NCBI GenBank assembly: GCA_964542875.1
Contig: CAZIWA010000051.1
Location: forward strand, 1-37,322
Direction of reading: 5' to 3'
Source of the DNA: CAZGOM01 sp964542875
GTDB taxonomy: Bacteria; Planctomycetota; Phycisphaerae; Phycisphaerales; Phycisphaeraceae
Length of the DNA stretch: 37,322 nucleotides
Positions 8,243 to 16,553 of this stretch are shown piece by piece. The notes below the pieces were generated by a model. It was not told the DNA's origin and ran no database searches. It saw only the letters and a program-made list of their open reading frames with translations. The translations under genes and the position numbers were made by a program. Position 1 is the stretch's first letter. Each line of letters begins with the position of its first letter.

Positions 8243-8338
8243 TCGGCCTATTGCCAAGCTCCATGCCGGGTGTATTTCACACATCGGGCGTTCACCTGTA
8301 CCTTGTACCTTCGTCGTTGACCTTCACCGGATGCACCA

Positions 8339-10228
8339 ATGCTCCTCGCCGCAGGACTTTTCCTTGCGTATCTGATCCCCGGCGGGCTGCTCTCGAAGCT
8401 GCTCTTAAAACGCTGTGACATGGCGTTTTCGTTCCTGGCCTCGATCCTGATTCTTACGCAGGCGCTCACGGCGCTGAACATTTTGCGTCTGCCGTGCACA
8501 CTGCCGGTTGTTTCAGGCATCCTGGCGGCGGTGTCGGTCGTTCTTCTGGGATGCCTTTTTTATATGGGCCGCGGCATTTGTTCACGGGCAGATATCAGGC
8601 GGCAGATCACCCGGGCCAGGCGAACCTTGAGGGTGGTCGGGTCGCGCCCGGTGCTGTGCTTGATGGCCGTCGCGACGGCGGCGCTAGTGGCCTGCTTTAT
8701 CTATAAACAGGTGTTAAACCCGATTCCGGGCTACGACGTTTCCATTCGCTGGGAGTATCTGGCCGTTCGGATTTTTGAGCAGGGGAATTCAAACTTTTAT
8801 CCGGCCACCACGGATGCGCAGTTTGCCGTCTACGGCATGCCTGACGCCATGGGCATGATGGTGGCGTCGGGTTACTGGTGGGCGTATGCGCTGGCTGGGC
8901 GAACCGGCGCGGAACTGTGCATTCCCGTGGTGGTGCTGCAATTGCTTGCGATCTTCTGCGCAGGGTGGGGCCTGGCGCGGGCTCTGGGCGCATCGATCGC
9001 CGGGGCCATGCTGGCGGTGTTTCTTCTGGGCGTCACGGGTGTCGTCACCACCGGTGTCTTCATTGGTCAGGAAGTGGGATATCTCACCCTTGCCGGGCTT
9101 TTGCTTTTGACCTTTGCGGCGAAGCTGGCTTCGCCAAAGCCCGAGGCGATTGCGACCTGCCTTGCCATGGGAATTGCGGCCGGAGCCGCAGCCCTTACCC
9201 GCGAATATGGGATTGCGTACTTTCTGATCGGGTTTTTGGCTTGCCTGCTTTCGCGCAGCGGTTTACGGGCGGCCTTGGCCCTTGCGGGTGCATTTGCCGT
9301 TCTTGCAGGGCCGTGGCTCCTGCACGTCTGGAGCCTGACGGGGAACCCTTTTTACACCCTTGGCATTCTGGGGCTTTTCCCGCAAGGCCCGCATCTTTGG
9401 GCACAGCTTGTCAGCCATGTTAAACGGCTTTCTGCGGCCAATATTCCCGTTTGGTTCACCACCAATCAGCCTTGGATTTGTTTGATTCATTCGTTGCCTG
9501 GTTTGCTTGGTCTGGCTGTTTTCCTGAGGTTTCGGCCGGCAGCTTCCCGAGGCGTGAAGCCGGTTGTTTTTGTTTTCGGATTGATGATGCTGGCCTTGTG
9601 CGTCTGGGGGTATTTCCCCAGTCTGGGAGACTTGTATTACTCCTTCCGGGTGGCCGTTCCGGGCATCGCCGTATTTGCGATTACGCTTGGTGTGTGGCTT
9701 GCGGCTTCACGGGCTTTCACCGCGCGTGCGGCCAAGCCGTGGGTGTTTGCGGTGATTGCGCTTTTGGCGTTTCATGCGGGGCTTACGCTTCTTGCCCGGT
9801 ATGACTACCTGTGGCACAGCCCCTCTCAATGGCCTGCGATGACCACCACGCCGGGGCTCAGGGGTGACAGGGTGTATGGGTATCCCATGGCCGCGCACGC
9901 TTTTGTGAAGGATGACATGAAGACCTTCGAAGGTCGAGTGATTCTCAGCTCTGATCTGTACCTGCAGCGGGCTTTAATGGACCTTCCCGTGCGTGTTTTG
10001 CCTGCATGGTCGCCAGGCATGGGGCCGGCGATGGATCCGAATCTGACCCCGTCGGCTGCCCGCCGGCTGCTTCAGGAGCAGGGGGTGGGCTTTGTCATCG
10101 TCAACAAGTCAGCCCCCTTTGAAGGAACCTGGGAGCTTAACTCTCCCTGGTTCAATGGTGACGAAGAAAACCTTTCCCCGCGTGCGCCTTTGGGCGAGGG
10201 GATTGAGATCCGGATGCTTCCGCCATAA
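8339..10228 (+). CDS. polytopic GT-C-like membrane protein, paralog 2
   Basis: 629 residues with about 11-12 hydrophobic helices and a soluble C-terminal domain. It shares with the 5112-6986 protein PGYDVSIRWEYLA in the first large loop, GYWWAYALAGR, ALTREYGIAY, TGNPFYTLGILGL, GDLYYSFRV and the closing NSPWF motif, so the proteins are clear paralogs along their whole length. The likely role is transfer of a sugar or related group from a lipid carrier in the cell envelope, inferred from the GT-C-like topology only; the acidic catalytic residue would be the Asp of PGYD. Ends 6 nt from the convergent gene at 10235. Starts divergently from trpB. Confidence 0.75.
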   Translation: MLLAAGLFLAYLIPGGLLSKLLLKRCDMAFSFLASILILTQALTALNILRLPCTLPVVSGILAAVSVVLLGCLFYMGRGICSRADIRRQITRARRTLRVVGSRPVLCLMAVATAALVACFIYKQVLNPIPGYDVSIRWEYLAVRIFEQGNSNFYPATTDAQFAVYGMPDAMGMMVASGYWWAYALAGRTGAELCIPVVVLQLLAIFCAGWGLARALGASIAGAMLAVFLLGVTGVVTTGVFIGQEVGYLTLAGLLLLTFAAKLASPKPEAIATCLAMGIAAGAAALTREYGIAYFLIGFLACLLSRSGLRAALALAGAFAVLAGPWLLHVWSLTGNPFYTLGILGLFPQGPHLWAQLVSHVKRLSAANIPVWFTTNQPWICLIHSLPGLLGLAVFLRFRPAASRGVKPVVFVFGLMMLALCVWGYFPSLGDLYYSFRVAVPGIAVFAITLGVWLAASRAFTARAAKPWVFAVIALLAFHAGLTLLARYDYLWHSPSQWPAMTTTPGLRGDRVYGYPMAAHAFVKDDMKTFEGRVILSSDLYLQRALMDLPVRVLPAWSPGMGPAMDPNLTPSAARRLLQEQGVGFVIVNKSAPFEGTWELNSPWFNGDEENLSPRAPLGEGIEIRMLPP

Positions 10229-10234
10229 GCCGGA

Positions 10235-11374
10235 TCAATACTGATAGACCGCGGGTTGGGCGTCGAACACTTTTCCGTCTTCGCTGCGGTTCCAGGTGAG
10301 GTATTTCTTTTCGTCGGCCAGCGTGCAGTGGATGAGCAGGGTGTACCCCACCAGACCTTCGGTGGGGTGGAGCTTGAGGCCCGGCTTGTTGAGCCCCTTG
10401 GGATAGACGGATGTAAAGAGGGAGACCACATCATCAAACTTCGCCACGCTGGGCATGGCCTTGAGGGCGCCCGATAGCTTGGCTTCAAACTCCCGGCACT
10501 TGGCCCAGAAGAGAAGATCGATGCAATCGTCGGGACGGTTGTAGAGCTTGATGTATTCCATGCGCTTGGTGTGGTGATAAGCGCCCTGGGGGCTGTTGAT
10601 GTCCCGGCATGTCATGCCGGAAACGTGCGAGCGGCCGTCCGCGCCGGGGTGGTAGACGCCGATGAAGTTGTAGCTGGACTTCTCGACGGTGGCGGAGCGC
10701 TTTTTGTCATCGTGCAGAATGATGTTCATTCCGCCCCAGAACTTGGAGTACCGGGTGAGCAGTTCGATGGCTTGGGGGACGTCTTTGATGCCGGAACTCT
10801 GGAGCATCGAGAGGACGGGAAGGGGGAAGAGTTCATCGGGTTCGTCATCCAGATGCAGACCTGAGCCTACGCCATCAAGCACCAGGCCTTCGCCTTGAGG
10901 CAGACAACTGGGCCGGTCACGATGAGGCTTCCAATGGGTGATCGGGTCGTCCACGTTTTTGATGTGGATCTGACCGCGGTCTGATTCGGGCACGTACGCC
11001 ACGCGACATTTTTCATCGTGCGCAGCAGGAGGCTTGCATAGCCGGTAACCGCGGAAGCAGAGGTAAAGGTTCAAGCTGGATACCACGCCGGCTTCAGAGT
11101 CCGAAAGATTCGCCAGCTCTTTCAAATGTTTCTGAAATGCGAGTTGATGTTCCACCCAGGGTTTTGCATCCGGGTATTTCGATGGCGAAGGAACTTTGGC
11201 CATCCGTTCCTTGTGAAACTGCCCAACGCCGTCACTGATGACACGCCGGTCCAAGGTGGGGTTGTCCACCAGCAGCCGATCAATGGGGAATTGAAGCATC
11301 TGCTCGCGGTTGGAGTTGATGACATCGGCGAGTTTTTTTGCACTTTCCAGCGGGTTGGGTATTTCAAAAGCCAT
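10235..11374 (-). CDS. C45/AAT-like Ntn-hydrolase family protein (tentative)
   Basis: 379 residues, no signal peptide. Cys123 in EKCRVAYVPESDRGQIHIKN followed by VDDP matches the layout of C45/acyltransferase (AAT-type) Ntn-hydrolases, where the nucleophile Cys opens a strand and a Gly/Asn/Asp strand follows. Further on, PVLSMLQSSGIKDVPQAIELL and NIILHDDKKRSATVE resemble the family's helix and the 'D.. G.. VVE' strands. In this family the Cys is often freed by autoproteolysis; here the residues before it (HDE) would have to be removed. The substrate is unknown, and it could be a distant relative without activity. ATG 11374 is preferred over a TTG at 11392 because an AGGA lies upstream. Confidence 0.5.
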   Translation of the reverse strand: MAFEIPNPLESAKKLADVINSNREQMLQFPIDRLLVDNPTLDRRVISDGVGQFHKERMAKVPSPSKYPDAKPWVEHQLAFQKHLKELANLSDSEAGVVSSLNLYLCFRGYRLCKPPAAHDEKCRVAYVPESDRGQIHIKNVDDPITHWKPHRDRPSCLPQGEGLVLDGVGSGLHLDDEPDELFPLPVLSMLQSSGIKDVPQAIELLTRYSKFWGGMNIILHDDKKRSATVEKSSYNFIGVYHPGADGRSHVSGMTCRDINSPQGAYHHTKRMEYIKLYNRPDDCIDLLFWAKCREFEAKLSGALKAMPSVAKFDDVVSLFTSVYPKGLNKPGLKLHPTEGLVGYTLLIHCTLADEKKYLTWNRSEDGKVFDAQPAVYQY

Positions 11375-11544
11375 TGAGTCGATTCCTGACAAATAGGATT
11401 AAGGTTGGTGAAGAATGATATCAAATAATCCTGGTTGGCTAACCGCAGGAACATGAATCGGCATCCCGGGCTTCAACCAATCAATGTGTTTTAATGGACA
11501 TGCAATGCCTGCGTCAGGGCCGTGAGGAACGTGTCAGGCAGAGC

Positions 11545-13113
11545 CTAGTGGTTCAAGCGGGTTGAAAGCAGGAGGTCATCGGTCCTGAACGGCGCCATGG
11601 GCAGGCCGGATTTGCTGGCCAGATTGACGTTGGGGTTGTTGGTCCAGGCGTAGCGAACCCAGACGGGTCTGGGTACTTCCTTGGCGGAGAGGACGATGGT
11701 TTCGCCGTCGATGACTGCATCGGCCCAGTATTGCTGGTTGTCTTCACCGGCGAGGGTGAAGCCGCGGATGGGTTTATCGTCGGTGACGACGAGCCCGCCG
11801 TTGACATTATCGAACGTGAGCCGGACTTTGTCGCCTTCGATGGTCATGGCTTTAAAGGTCGGTCCGGAGTGGATGATGGTTTTACCGTAGACCATGCTTA
11901 ATGCTTTGCGGGCCAGGCGATCGCCCACGGCTTGTTTATTGCCGGGATGGATGACGGGGCTTTGGCCTGGGGCGTTGCCGACATCGATGGTGACGATGAG
12001 GCCGACGTTGGGGTCTTTGGCCGCAGTGTCGGCCTGAGCGGCCCGGACTTCCGACCAGATGGCGTTTGCAGGTGGTTTGGCGTCCGGGCCGTGCATGTTG
12101 GGTAACTGGACTACAAGAAAGGGCAGTGCGGGTGATTCAAACTGCTTGCGGAAGCTGGCGATCATCAGAGGCAGCAGGCGAAAGTATTGAACGCCACGGT
12201 CGACATTGGATTCCCCCTGGTACCAGGTAACGCCGGCGAGAGTGATCGGCCCCAACGGGCTGATCATGGCGTTGTAGCGGGAGCTAAGCGCATCGTTGGA
12301 GGCGTAGGGCAGTGCGGGCTTGGCGGGGGCCGGAGGGGCTTTTTCGCCAGCGGGCCGGGTGGCGGCTTTTTCTTTGTATGCGGCAAGGTCTGCCTCATAT
12401 TTGGCCATCGCGGCTTTGGACGGGGCCAGCATGGCCTCCTCACGGTCGAGCATGATCTTGTAGTCGTCCTGGGTTTTGAGTGCTTCCCGGGGAATCCAGA
12501 GGTTGATCCGGGTGTTGCCCACGCAGCTTACGATGAGGCCCACGGGCTGGTTTAAGTCCTGATGGAGCTTGCGGCCCATGAAATACGCAGCGCCTGAAAA
12601 AGTGCCTGCGGTCTTGGGGGAACAGACTTCCCACTTGCCCTTGAGCGTGTCGGCGGGCTCAGGGGTGGCGGCTCCGTTGTCTTCGACGTTGAATACCCGG
12701 ATGTTGGGGAAGTTGGCGCTTTCGATTTCCGGAGCGGGGTTATCTGAGAGGCGCACGGGCCAATACATATTGGATTGGCCGGAGTTGAGCCATACCTGGC
12801 CGTAGACCACGTTTTCGATTTGGAGTTGGTTTTTACCGGAAACCTGCATGACAAAAGGTCCGCCTGGCGCGTGAGCCGGGAGTTTTAAAAGCCACTTGCC
12901 ACTGGCGCCGGTTTTTACGGATTGGGAGAGCCCATCGATGGCGACGGTGACTTCTTCGCCGGGGTCGGCCCAGCCCCAGATGGTGACGGGTTTATCGGAC
13001 TGAAGGGCCATGTTGGTGGAGAAGATGGCGGGGAGTTTTACGTCGGCGTGGGCCGCGGAGGTGAGTGCTGCGGTGCAGAGGAGGGAGAGGGCGATCCGGG
13101 CGAGGGTTTTCAT
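11545..13113 (-). CDS. secreted sialate O-acetylesterase-type (SASA) carbohydrate esterase
   Basis: 522 residues with a signal peptide (1-23, AHA). The order is an N-terminal beta-sandwich (about 27-95: LPAIFSTNMALQSDKPVTIWGWADPG), then an SGNH-like esterase domain with the nucleophile Ser114 in NSGQSNMYWPV, GVTWYQGESNVDRG (about 296) and VIHPGNKQAVGDR near 385 supplying the catalytic His. A C-terminal beta domain ends the protein. Family members remove O-acetyl groups from sialic acid or plant and algal polysaccharides; abundant in planctomycetes degrading sulfated and acetylated glycans. An Ala/Pro/Lys-rich insertion (about 245-268) is unusual. The dyad at 13141 lies just upstream. Confidence 0.88.
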   Translation of the reverse strand: MKTLARIALSLLCTAALTSAAHADVKLPAIFSTNMALQSDKPVTIWGWADPGEEVTVAIDGLSQSVKTGASGKWLLKLPAHAPGGPFVMQVSGKNQLQIENVVYGQVWLNSGQSNMYWPVRLSDNPAPEIESANFPNIRVFNVEDNGAATPEPADTLKGKWEVCSPKTAGTFSGAAYFMGRKLHQDLNQPVGLIVSCVGNTRINLWIPREALKTQDDYKIMLDREEAMLAPSKAAMAKYEADLAAYKEKAATRPAGEKAPPAPAKPALPYASNDALSSRYNAMISPLGPITLAGVTWYQGESNVDRGVQYFRLLPLMIASFRKQFESPALPFLVVQLPNMHGPDAKPPANAIWSEVRAAQADTAAKDPNVGLIVTIDVGNAPGQSPVIHPGNKQAVGDRLARKALSMVYGKTIIHSGPTFKAMTIEGDKVRLTFDNVNGGLVVTDDKPIRGFTLAGEDNQQYWADAVIDGETIVLSAKEVPRPVWVRYAWTNNPNVNLASKSGLPMAPFRTDDLLLSTRLNH

Positions 13114-13140
13114 GAGGAGGTCTCAAGGGATGTGATTCAA

Positions 13141-13160
13141 CTTAATGTAATGACATTAAG
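13141..13160. promoter_or_regulatory. dyad upstream of the acetylesterase gene
   Basis: CTTAATGT-AATG-ACATTAAG is a perfect 8-bp inverted repeat with a 4-nt centre, 28 nt before the ATG at 13113. Its AT-rich composition stands out in this GC-rich DNA. It could be an operator or a small 5'-UTR hairpin. Confidence 0.35.
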
Positions 13161-13196
13161 GAATTGGACAAGCTGCCGCTATCTGAGTTCCCGAGT

Positions 13197-13295
13197 GGGA
13201 CCTTTGAATAATCGGAAGAAAGAACACCCTCACCCCAGCCCTCTTTCTGATGGAGAGGGGGTCAGAAAGAGCAGAGGGGGATTATTCAAAGGCCC
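13197..13295. repeat. nested inverted-repeat element
   Basis: Outer arms CCTTTGAATAATC (13201-13213) and GATTATTCAAAGG (13280-13292) are perfect over 13 bp and continue with GGG/CCC past one bulged A. Inside, CTCTTTCTGA (13241-13250) pairs with TCAGAAAGAG (13262-13271). It lies between the HEAT-repeat gene and the esterase gene, both on the minus strand, and may act as a terminator, but has no T tract directly after it. Confidence 0.6.
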
Positions 13296-13308
13296 CAATG
13301 CGATTAAT

Positions 13309-14694
13309 TCATTTGATTTGCTGAGGAATGGAGGCGAGCGCTTCTTTGGCGTGTTCCCTGATGGATGGGCTGGGGTGGGATTCAGCGGCCCACTGGAGGG
13401 CGGCAACCGCATCGGGTGTGCGGATGGCTTTGAGCAGTTGGATCGCCGGAAAGTGGCTGAGGATTCTGGGTGGGGTGGTGTTGCGCTTGAGGATGGCGAT
13501 GAATGCGGGGGTGTCGGCTTGGATCAGGGCGTTGGCTTGCGGGGAGTCGTGTATGGCGAATTGCGTGTTGAGGGCGGTGAGGCCGGCGTATTCGGCGTCG
13601 GTATCCGGCGCTTGTTTTTTATAGAACGCGATGAGGGCTTTCGTCGCCTCAGGCAACCGCCCGCTGCCAAGGCTGTGGGCGGCGGTGGCCCGAACCGATT
13701 CGTCGGAGTCGCTGAGCAGGGAGATGACTTTGGGCATGACCGGGGCGGCCACGCCCCAGTGGAACCAACCGGAGGTCGTACGGACGGCTTCCAGCCGGAC
13801 GCCGGGTTGAGGGTCGTCCATGGCTTTGAGGACGGCGTCCTGGGCTTGAGAGGTTTTGCTCAGGCCAAGGCAGCCCAAGGCCCGGGCGCGCAATTCCGGG
13901 TTGGGGTGCTGGGTCATCGTGATGATGACATTGCGGGTTTCTGGCGTGTCATAGTCCCGCAGGCAGGCGCAGGCGTCTCCGGCGACCCGGGTATCGGGGC
14001 TTTGGGTCAATTCAATCAATCTGGGCACGAACCGCGGGACCTTCACGCGCCAGAGCATCATCAGGCCCATTTGTTGTGCTGTGGCGGATGGATGATCGAG
14101 CAGTTCCTGGATCAGCGGAATATAGACCTCGACGTTTTTCTGGTCGACGGGGGCGTATAGAAATTGATAAGTGACCGCTTCGTGTTGAAGTGCGGGGTTG
14201 TCGGTTTTGGAGAGGGAAAGCACCGCAAAGGTTTTTTTCTGCGGGTCTTGAATGGTGTCGAGTTCAATGAGTTTTTTGGCGGCGGCGATCACGCTGTCCC
14301 GGGATTCAGGAGTGGTGCCCATGCAACTGCGGCCGGATTGCGCGAGCCGCAGGGTGTTGTCGGCACCCATGGTGCCCATGTAAATATTGACATCGTCGAT
14401 TTGATGGCGGAGCCCAAGGTCTTCATGGTTTCCTGAATCAATTGGGGAGACAGTCAGGAGGTGGATGAATGGTTTACCACGGAGGGTTTGAAGCACTTCA
14501 ACGACCGCCCGGTTGTTTTTCCAGTCGGAACTGATCACCTTCCCGACCACGATGGTGGTGCTTTGGTTGACGGAACTGACGGCGCTCACCGGCAGCGACA
14601 TTTTCGCCTGGGCAGCGGTGGGGCTAACGGCAATGGAGGAAAGGGCCAGGAGAAGACAGGCCAGCCAGGTTTGGGGAAGGCAATTGCGCGGCAT
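13309..14694 (-). CDS. secreted HEAT-repeat protein of unknown function
   Basis: 461 residues. A signal peptide (about 1-30, ending AQA) is followed by a beta-rich segment (about 40-105: TTIVVGKVISSDWKNNRAVVEVLQTLRG) that looks like the cohesin-dockerin-free 'secretion/transport' beta domain common in planctomycete exported proteins. From about 185 on come helical repeats with the HEAT pattern (AAGDACACLRDYD, LRARALGCLGL, VRLEAVRTTSG, VRATAAHSLGSGRLPEA, SIREHAKEALASI). Four or five repeats are recognisable. Such domains serve protein-protein binding. No enzymatic motif is seen. It begins 31 nt after the GNAT gene ends, on the same strand. Confidence 0.75.
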   Translation of the reverse strand: MPRNCLPQTWLACLLLALSSIAVSPTAAQAKMSLPVSAVSSVNQSTTIVVGKVISSDWKNNRAVVEVLQTLRGKPFIHLLTVSPIDSGNHEDLGLRHQIDDVNIYMGTMGADNTLRLAQSGRSCMGTTPESRDSVIAAAKKLIELDTIQDPQKKTFAVLSLSKTDNPALQHEAVTYQFLYAPVDQKNVEVYIPLIQELLDHPSATAQQMGLMMLWRVKVPRFVPRLIELTQSPDTRVAGDACACLRDYDTPETRNVIITMTQHPNPELRARALGCLGLSKTSQAQDAVLKAMDDPQPGVRLEAVRTTSGWFHWGVAAPVMPKVISLLSDSDESVRATAAHSLGSGRLPEATKALIAFYKKQAPDTDAEYAGLTALNTQFAIHDSPQANALIQADTPAFIAILKRNTTPPRILSHFPAIQLLKAIRTPDAVAALQWAAESHPSPSIREHAKEALASIPQQIK

Positions 14695-14725
14695 GGTGAA
14701 GCCCTCTCGGAATTGAGTCTCAAAT

Positions 14726-15178
14726 CTACTTTAACCGCTGGATGAGCAAATCGTTCTTGCGTTTTTCAAAGCCCAGGGAGTGGTAGAGCTCTTTGGCTTT
14801 GAGGTTGTTGGGGGTCACTTCCAGGGCGAGGGCGACGGTGTCGGGCGGGGGGTTTTGCTCAAGATGGATGAAGAAGGCTTTGGCGATGCCCTGGCCGCGG
14901 CGGGAGGGGGAGACGAAGAGTTCGTCGATGAAGAGGAGGTTGCCGCCGAATTCGTTGCTCCAGTAGGGGATCAGGAGCGCGTAGCCGATGGGGGTGTCGG
15001 CGTCGAGGAAGAGAAGAATGGTGCCGGATTCGGGGCGAGAGAGCAGCCGGGAGATGGTTTTAGGGAAATGGGAGGGGAGCACGGGATGGGAAGCGGGGTC
15101 GGCGTCGTACAAGCCCTGCATCATGAGCACGAGGGTCCCGGAGTGGGAGGTATCGCGCATGGGGGAGAAAGTGAGCAT
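14726..15178 (-). CDS. GNAT family N-acetyltransferase
   Basis: 150 residues from the ATG at 15178, which starts the first GNAT strand (MLTFSPMRD); a longer reading to 15268 would add a Ser/Thr/Arg-rich stretch with no family resemblance. Seen: the beta4 strand LLFIDELFVSP, the acetyl-CoA pyrophosphate loop RRGQGIAKAF (about 93-102), the EVTPNNLKAKELYHSLGFEKR ending that is typical of motif B. GNATs transfer acetyl from acetyl-CoA to amines; the substrate cannot be read here. It is divergent from the DUF3467 operon, 91 nt apart. Confidence 0.9.
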   Translation of the reverse strand: MLTFSPMRDTSHSGTLVLMMQGLYDADPASHPVLPSHFPKTISRLLSRPESGTILLFLDADTPIGYALLIPYWSNEFGGNLLFIDELFVSPSRRGQGIAKAFFIHLEQNPPPDTVALALEVTPNNLKAKELYHSLGFEKRKNDLLIQRLK

Positions 15179-15269
15179 GATTGTCCCGGTGTTTGGAGAA
15201 TTAGGGGGGCGGCTCTGATAGAGTATCGTTCTTGTCCGGGTGGCTGAAGTCGATATTAAGGAGCGCATG

Positions 15270-16070
15270 ATGAGTCAGGCAGACCCAGGTCCAGGTGCCG
15301 GCAACGGCGATGGCCAGAACAAAGACAAAGAAAATAACAACCTGATCACCGGTCAGGTGAAGCATCCGCAGCTTAGCGCGCGGGTGCCGGAGCATGTTTC
15401 ACGGGGTGTGTTCAGCACAGGCGTGATCGTGATGACGGGGCAGACGGAATTCGTGCTGGATTTTGTGCTGAGGATGGCGCATCCGCAGCAGATCGTTTCG
15501 CGCGTGGTGCTGCCGCTGGCGGTGATTCCCCAGGTGATCGCGGCGGTGCGCGACAACATCGGCAAGTATCAAAACCGGTTTGGCGAGATTCCTTCCCAGC
15601 CCAATCCGCAGCCGCCCGCGGGCCAGCCGCGGCCTTCGATCCAGGAAATCTACGACGACCTGCGTCTGCCTGATGAGATGCTTTCCGGGTCGTACGCCAA
15701 TGCGGTGATGGTGGGGCACTCCACCTCGGAGTTCTACTTCGACTTCATCACCACGTTTTTTCCCAAGTCCAGCGTTTCGGCGCGGATTTTTATGTCGGCG
15801 CAGCAGGTGCCCAGACTTCTGGAAGCCCTCACGCAGACCTATGACGACTACGCCAAGAAACTGGCGGCGGCCCAGGCGCAGCAGCGGCAGATTCTGATGC
15901 AGCAGCCCCAGAGCTCGCTGGGCTTGCAGACGCCTGCGCAGCCTCTGCGTGCGCCCGATGCGCCCGCGCCTGAGGCGCCCAAGGCCGCGGAGCCTGAGAA
16001 GAAGGATGAAACCCAGCCGCCTCAACAGGAACCGGGGACGGGGCCGGCCGGCCCGGGAACCGGGCAATGA
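15270..16070 (+). CDS. tandem DUF3467 domain protein
   Basis: 266 residues. Two DUF3467-like units are seen: one at about 35-105 (ARVPEHVSRGVFSTGVIV..TEFVLDFVLRM..QIVSRVVLPLAVIPQVIAAVRDNIGKY) and a second at about 140-205 (YANAVMVGHSTSEFYFDFITTFFP..VSARIFMSAQQVPRLLEALTQTYDDYAKK). DUF3467 proteins are usually single-unit and of unknown function. A Pro/Ala-rich, probably disordered tail of about 55 residues ends the protein. The start at 15270 is 6 nt past AAGGAG (15258-15263); 15267 and GTG 15240 are poorer. The next gene overlaps it by 4 nt (ATGA), so this is the head of an operon. Confidence 0.8.
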   Translation: MSQADPGPGAGNGDGQNKDKENNNLITGQVKHPQLSARVPEHVSRGVFSTGVIVMTGQTEFVLDFVLRMAHPQQIVSRVVLPLAVIPQVIAAVRDNIGKYQNRFGEIPSQPNPQPPAGQPRPSIQEIYDDLRLPDEMLSGSYANAVMVGHSTSEFYFDFITTFFPKSSVSARIFMSAQQVPRLLEALTQTYDDYAKKLAAAQAQQRQILMQQPQSSLGLQTPAQPLRAPDAPAPEAPKAAEPEKKDETQPPQQEPGTGPAGPGTGQ

Positions 16071-16549
16071 TGGGGTTGATGATCGACCACGTGAATATCG
16101 TGGTGTACGACCTGCCGAAGATGGTGGACTTCTACACCCGTGTGCTGGGGATGAAGGAAACCAAGCGCGTGACGATCCAGGGGGAATGGATCGAGCGCGT
16201 GGTGGGTTTAAAGGGCGTCGTCGCGGATGTGATTTATCTCGATATGGCGGGCGGTCCGCGGATCGAGCTGATCAAGTATCAGTCTCCTGTGAGCGCGTGG
16301 CCGCCTGGGCAGAGCGACCCGAGCACGGGCGGCATCCGGCATTTTGCTTTTGTGGTGAGCGATATCGACAAGGCTTATGCGGAGTTTGGGGCCCGGGGCG
16401 TGGATACGTTCATTGGGCCGCCTGAGTGTGTATCGAGCCAGCAGGTGAGCTATACCGGGGGCGCCAGGAAGTACCTGGTTTATTTCCGGGACCCGGAGGG
16501 CAACTTGCTTGAATTCTGCGAGTACCGGCAACCTGGCTCCAAGGCGTGA
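16067..16549 (+). CDS. VOC (glyoxalase/bleomycin-resistance fold) family protein
   Basis: 160 residues. Two beta-alpha-beta-beta-beta units: the first opens with IDHVNIVVYDLPKMVDFYTRVLGMKET and carries GPRIELIKYQ, the second opens GGIRHFAFVVSDIDKAY and ends PEGNLLEFCEY. Residues His8, Glu67, His92 and Glu149 sit where VOC enzymes hold their divalent metal. The family includes glyoxalase I, methylmalonyl-CoA epimerase and dioxygenases; the motif set fits a lyase or epimerase but the substrate is not readable. Overlap with the gene before is 4 nt and the gap to the next is 4 nt, so it is inside an operon with an H4MPT-associated ATP-grasp; a C1-metabolite role is inference only. Confidence 0.85.
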   Translation: MMGLMIDHVNIVVYDLPKMVDFYTRVLGMKETKRVTIQGEWIERVVGLKGVVADVIYLDMAGGPRIELIKYQSPVSAWPPGQSDPSTGGIRHFAFVVSDIDKAYAEFGARGVDTFIGPPECVSSQQVSYTGGARKYLVYFRDPEGNLLEFCEYRQPGSKA

Positions 16550-16553
16550 GCGT

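Noticed and set aside
7353..8375. Long plus-strand reading frame opposite trpB
   Set aside because: It is the shadow of trpB; the Gly/Val/Ala-rich translation has no motif and trpB is unambiguous.
12922..14160. Long plus-strand reading frame opposite the HEAT-repeat and esterase genes
   Set aside because: It crosses a gene boundary on the other strand and has a Gly-rich low-complexity translation; a GC-skew artefact.
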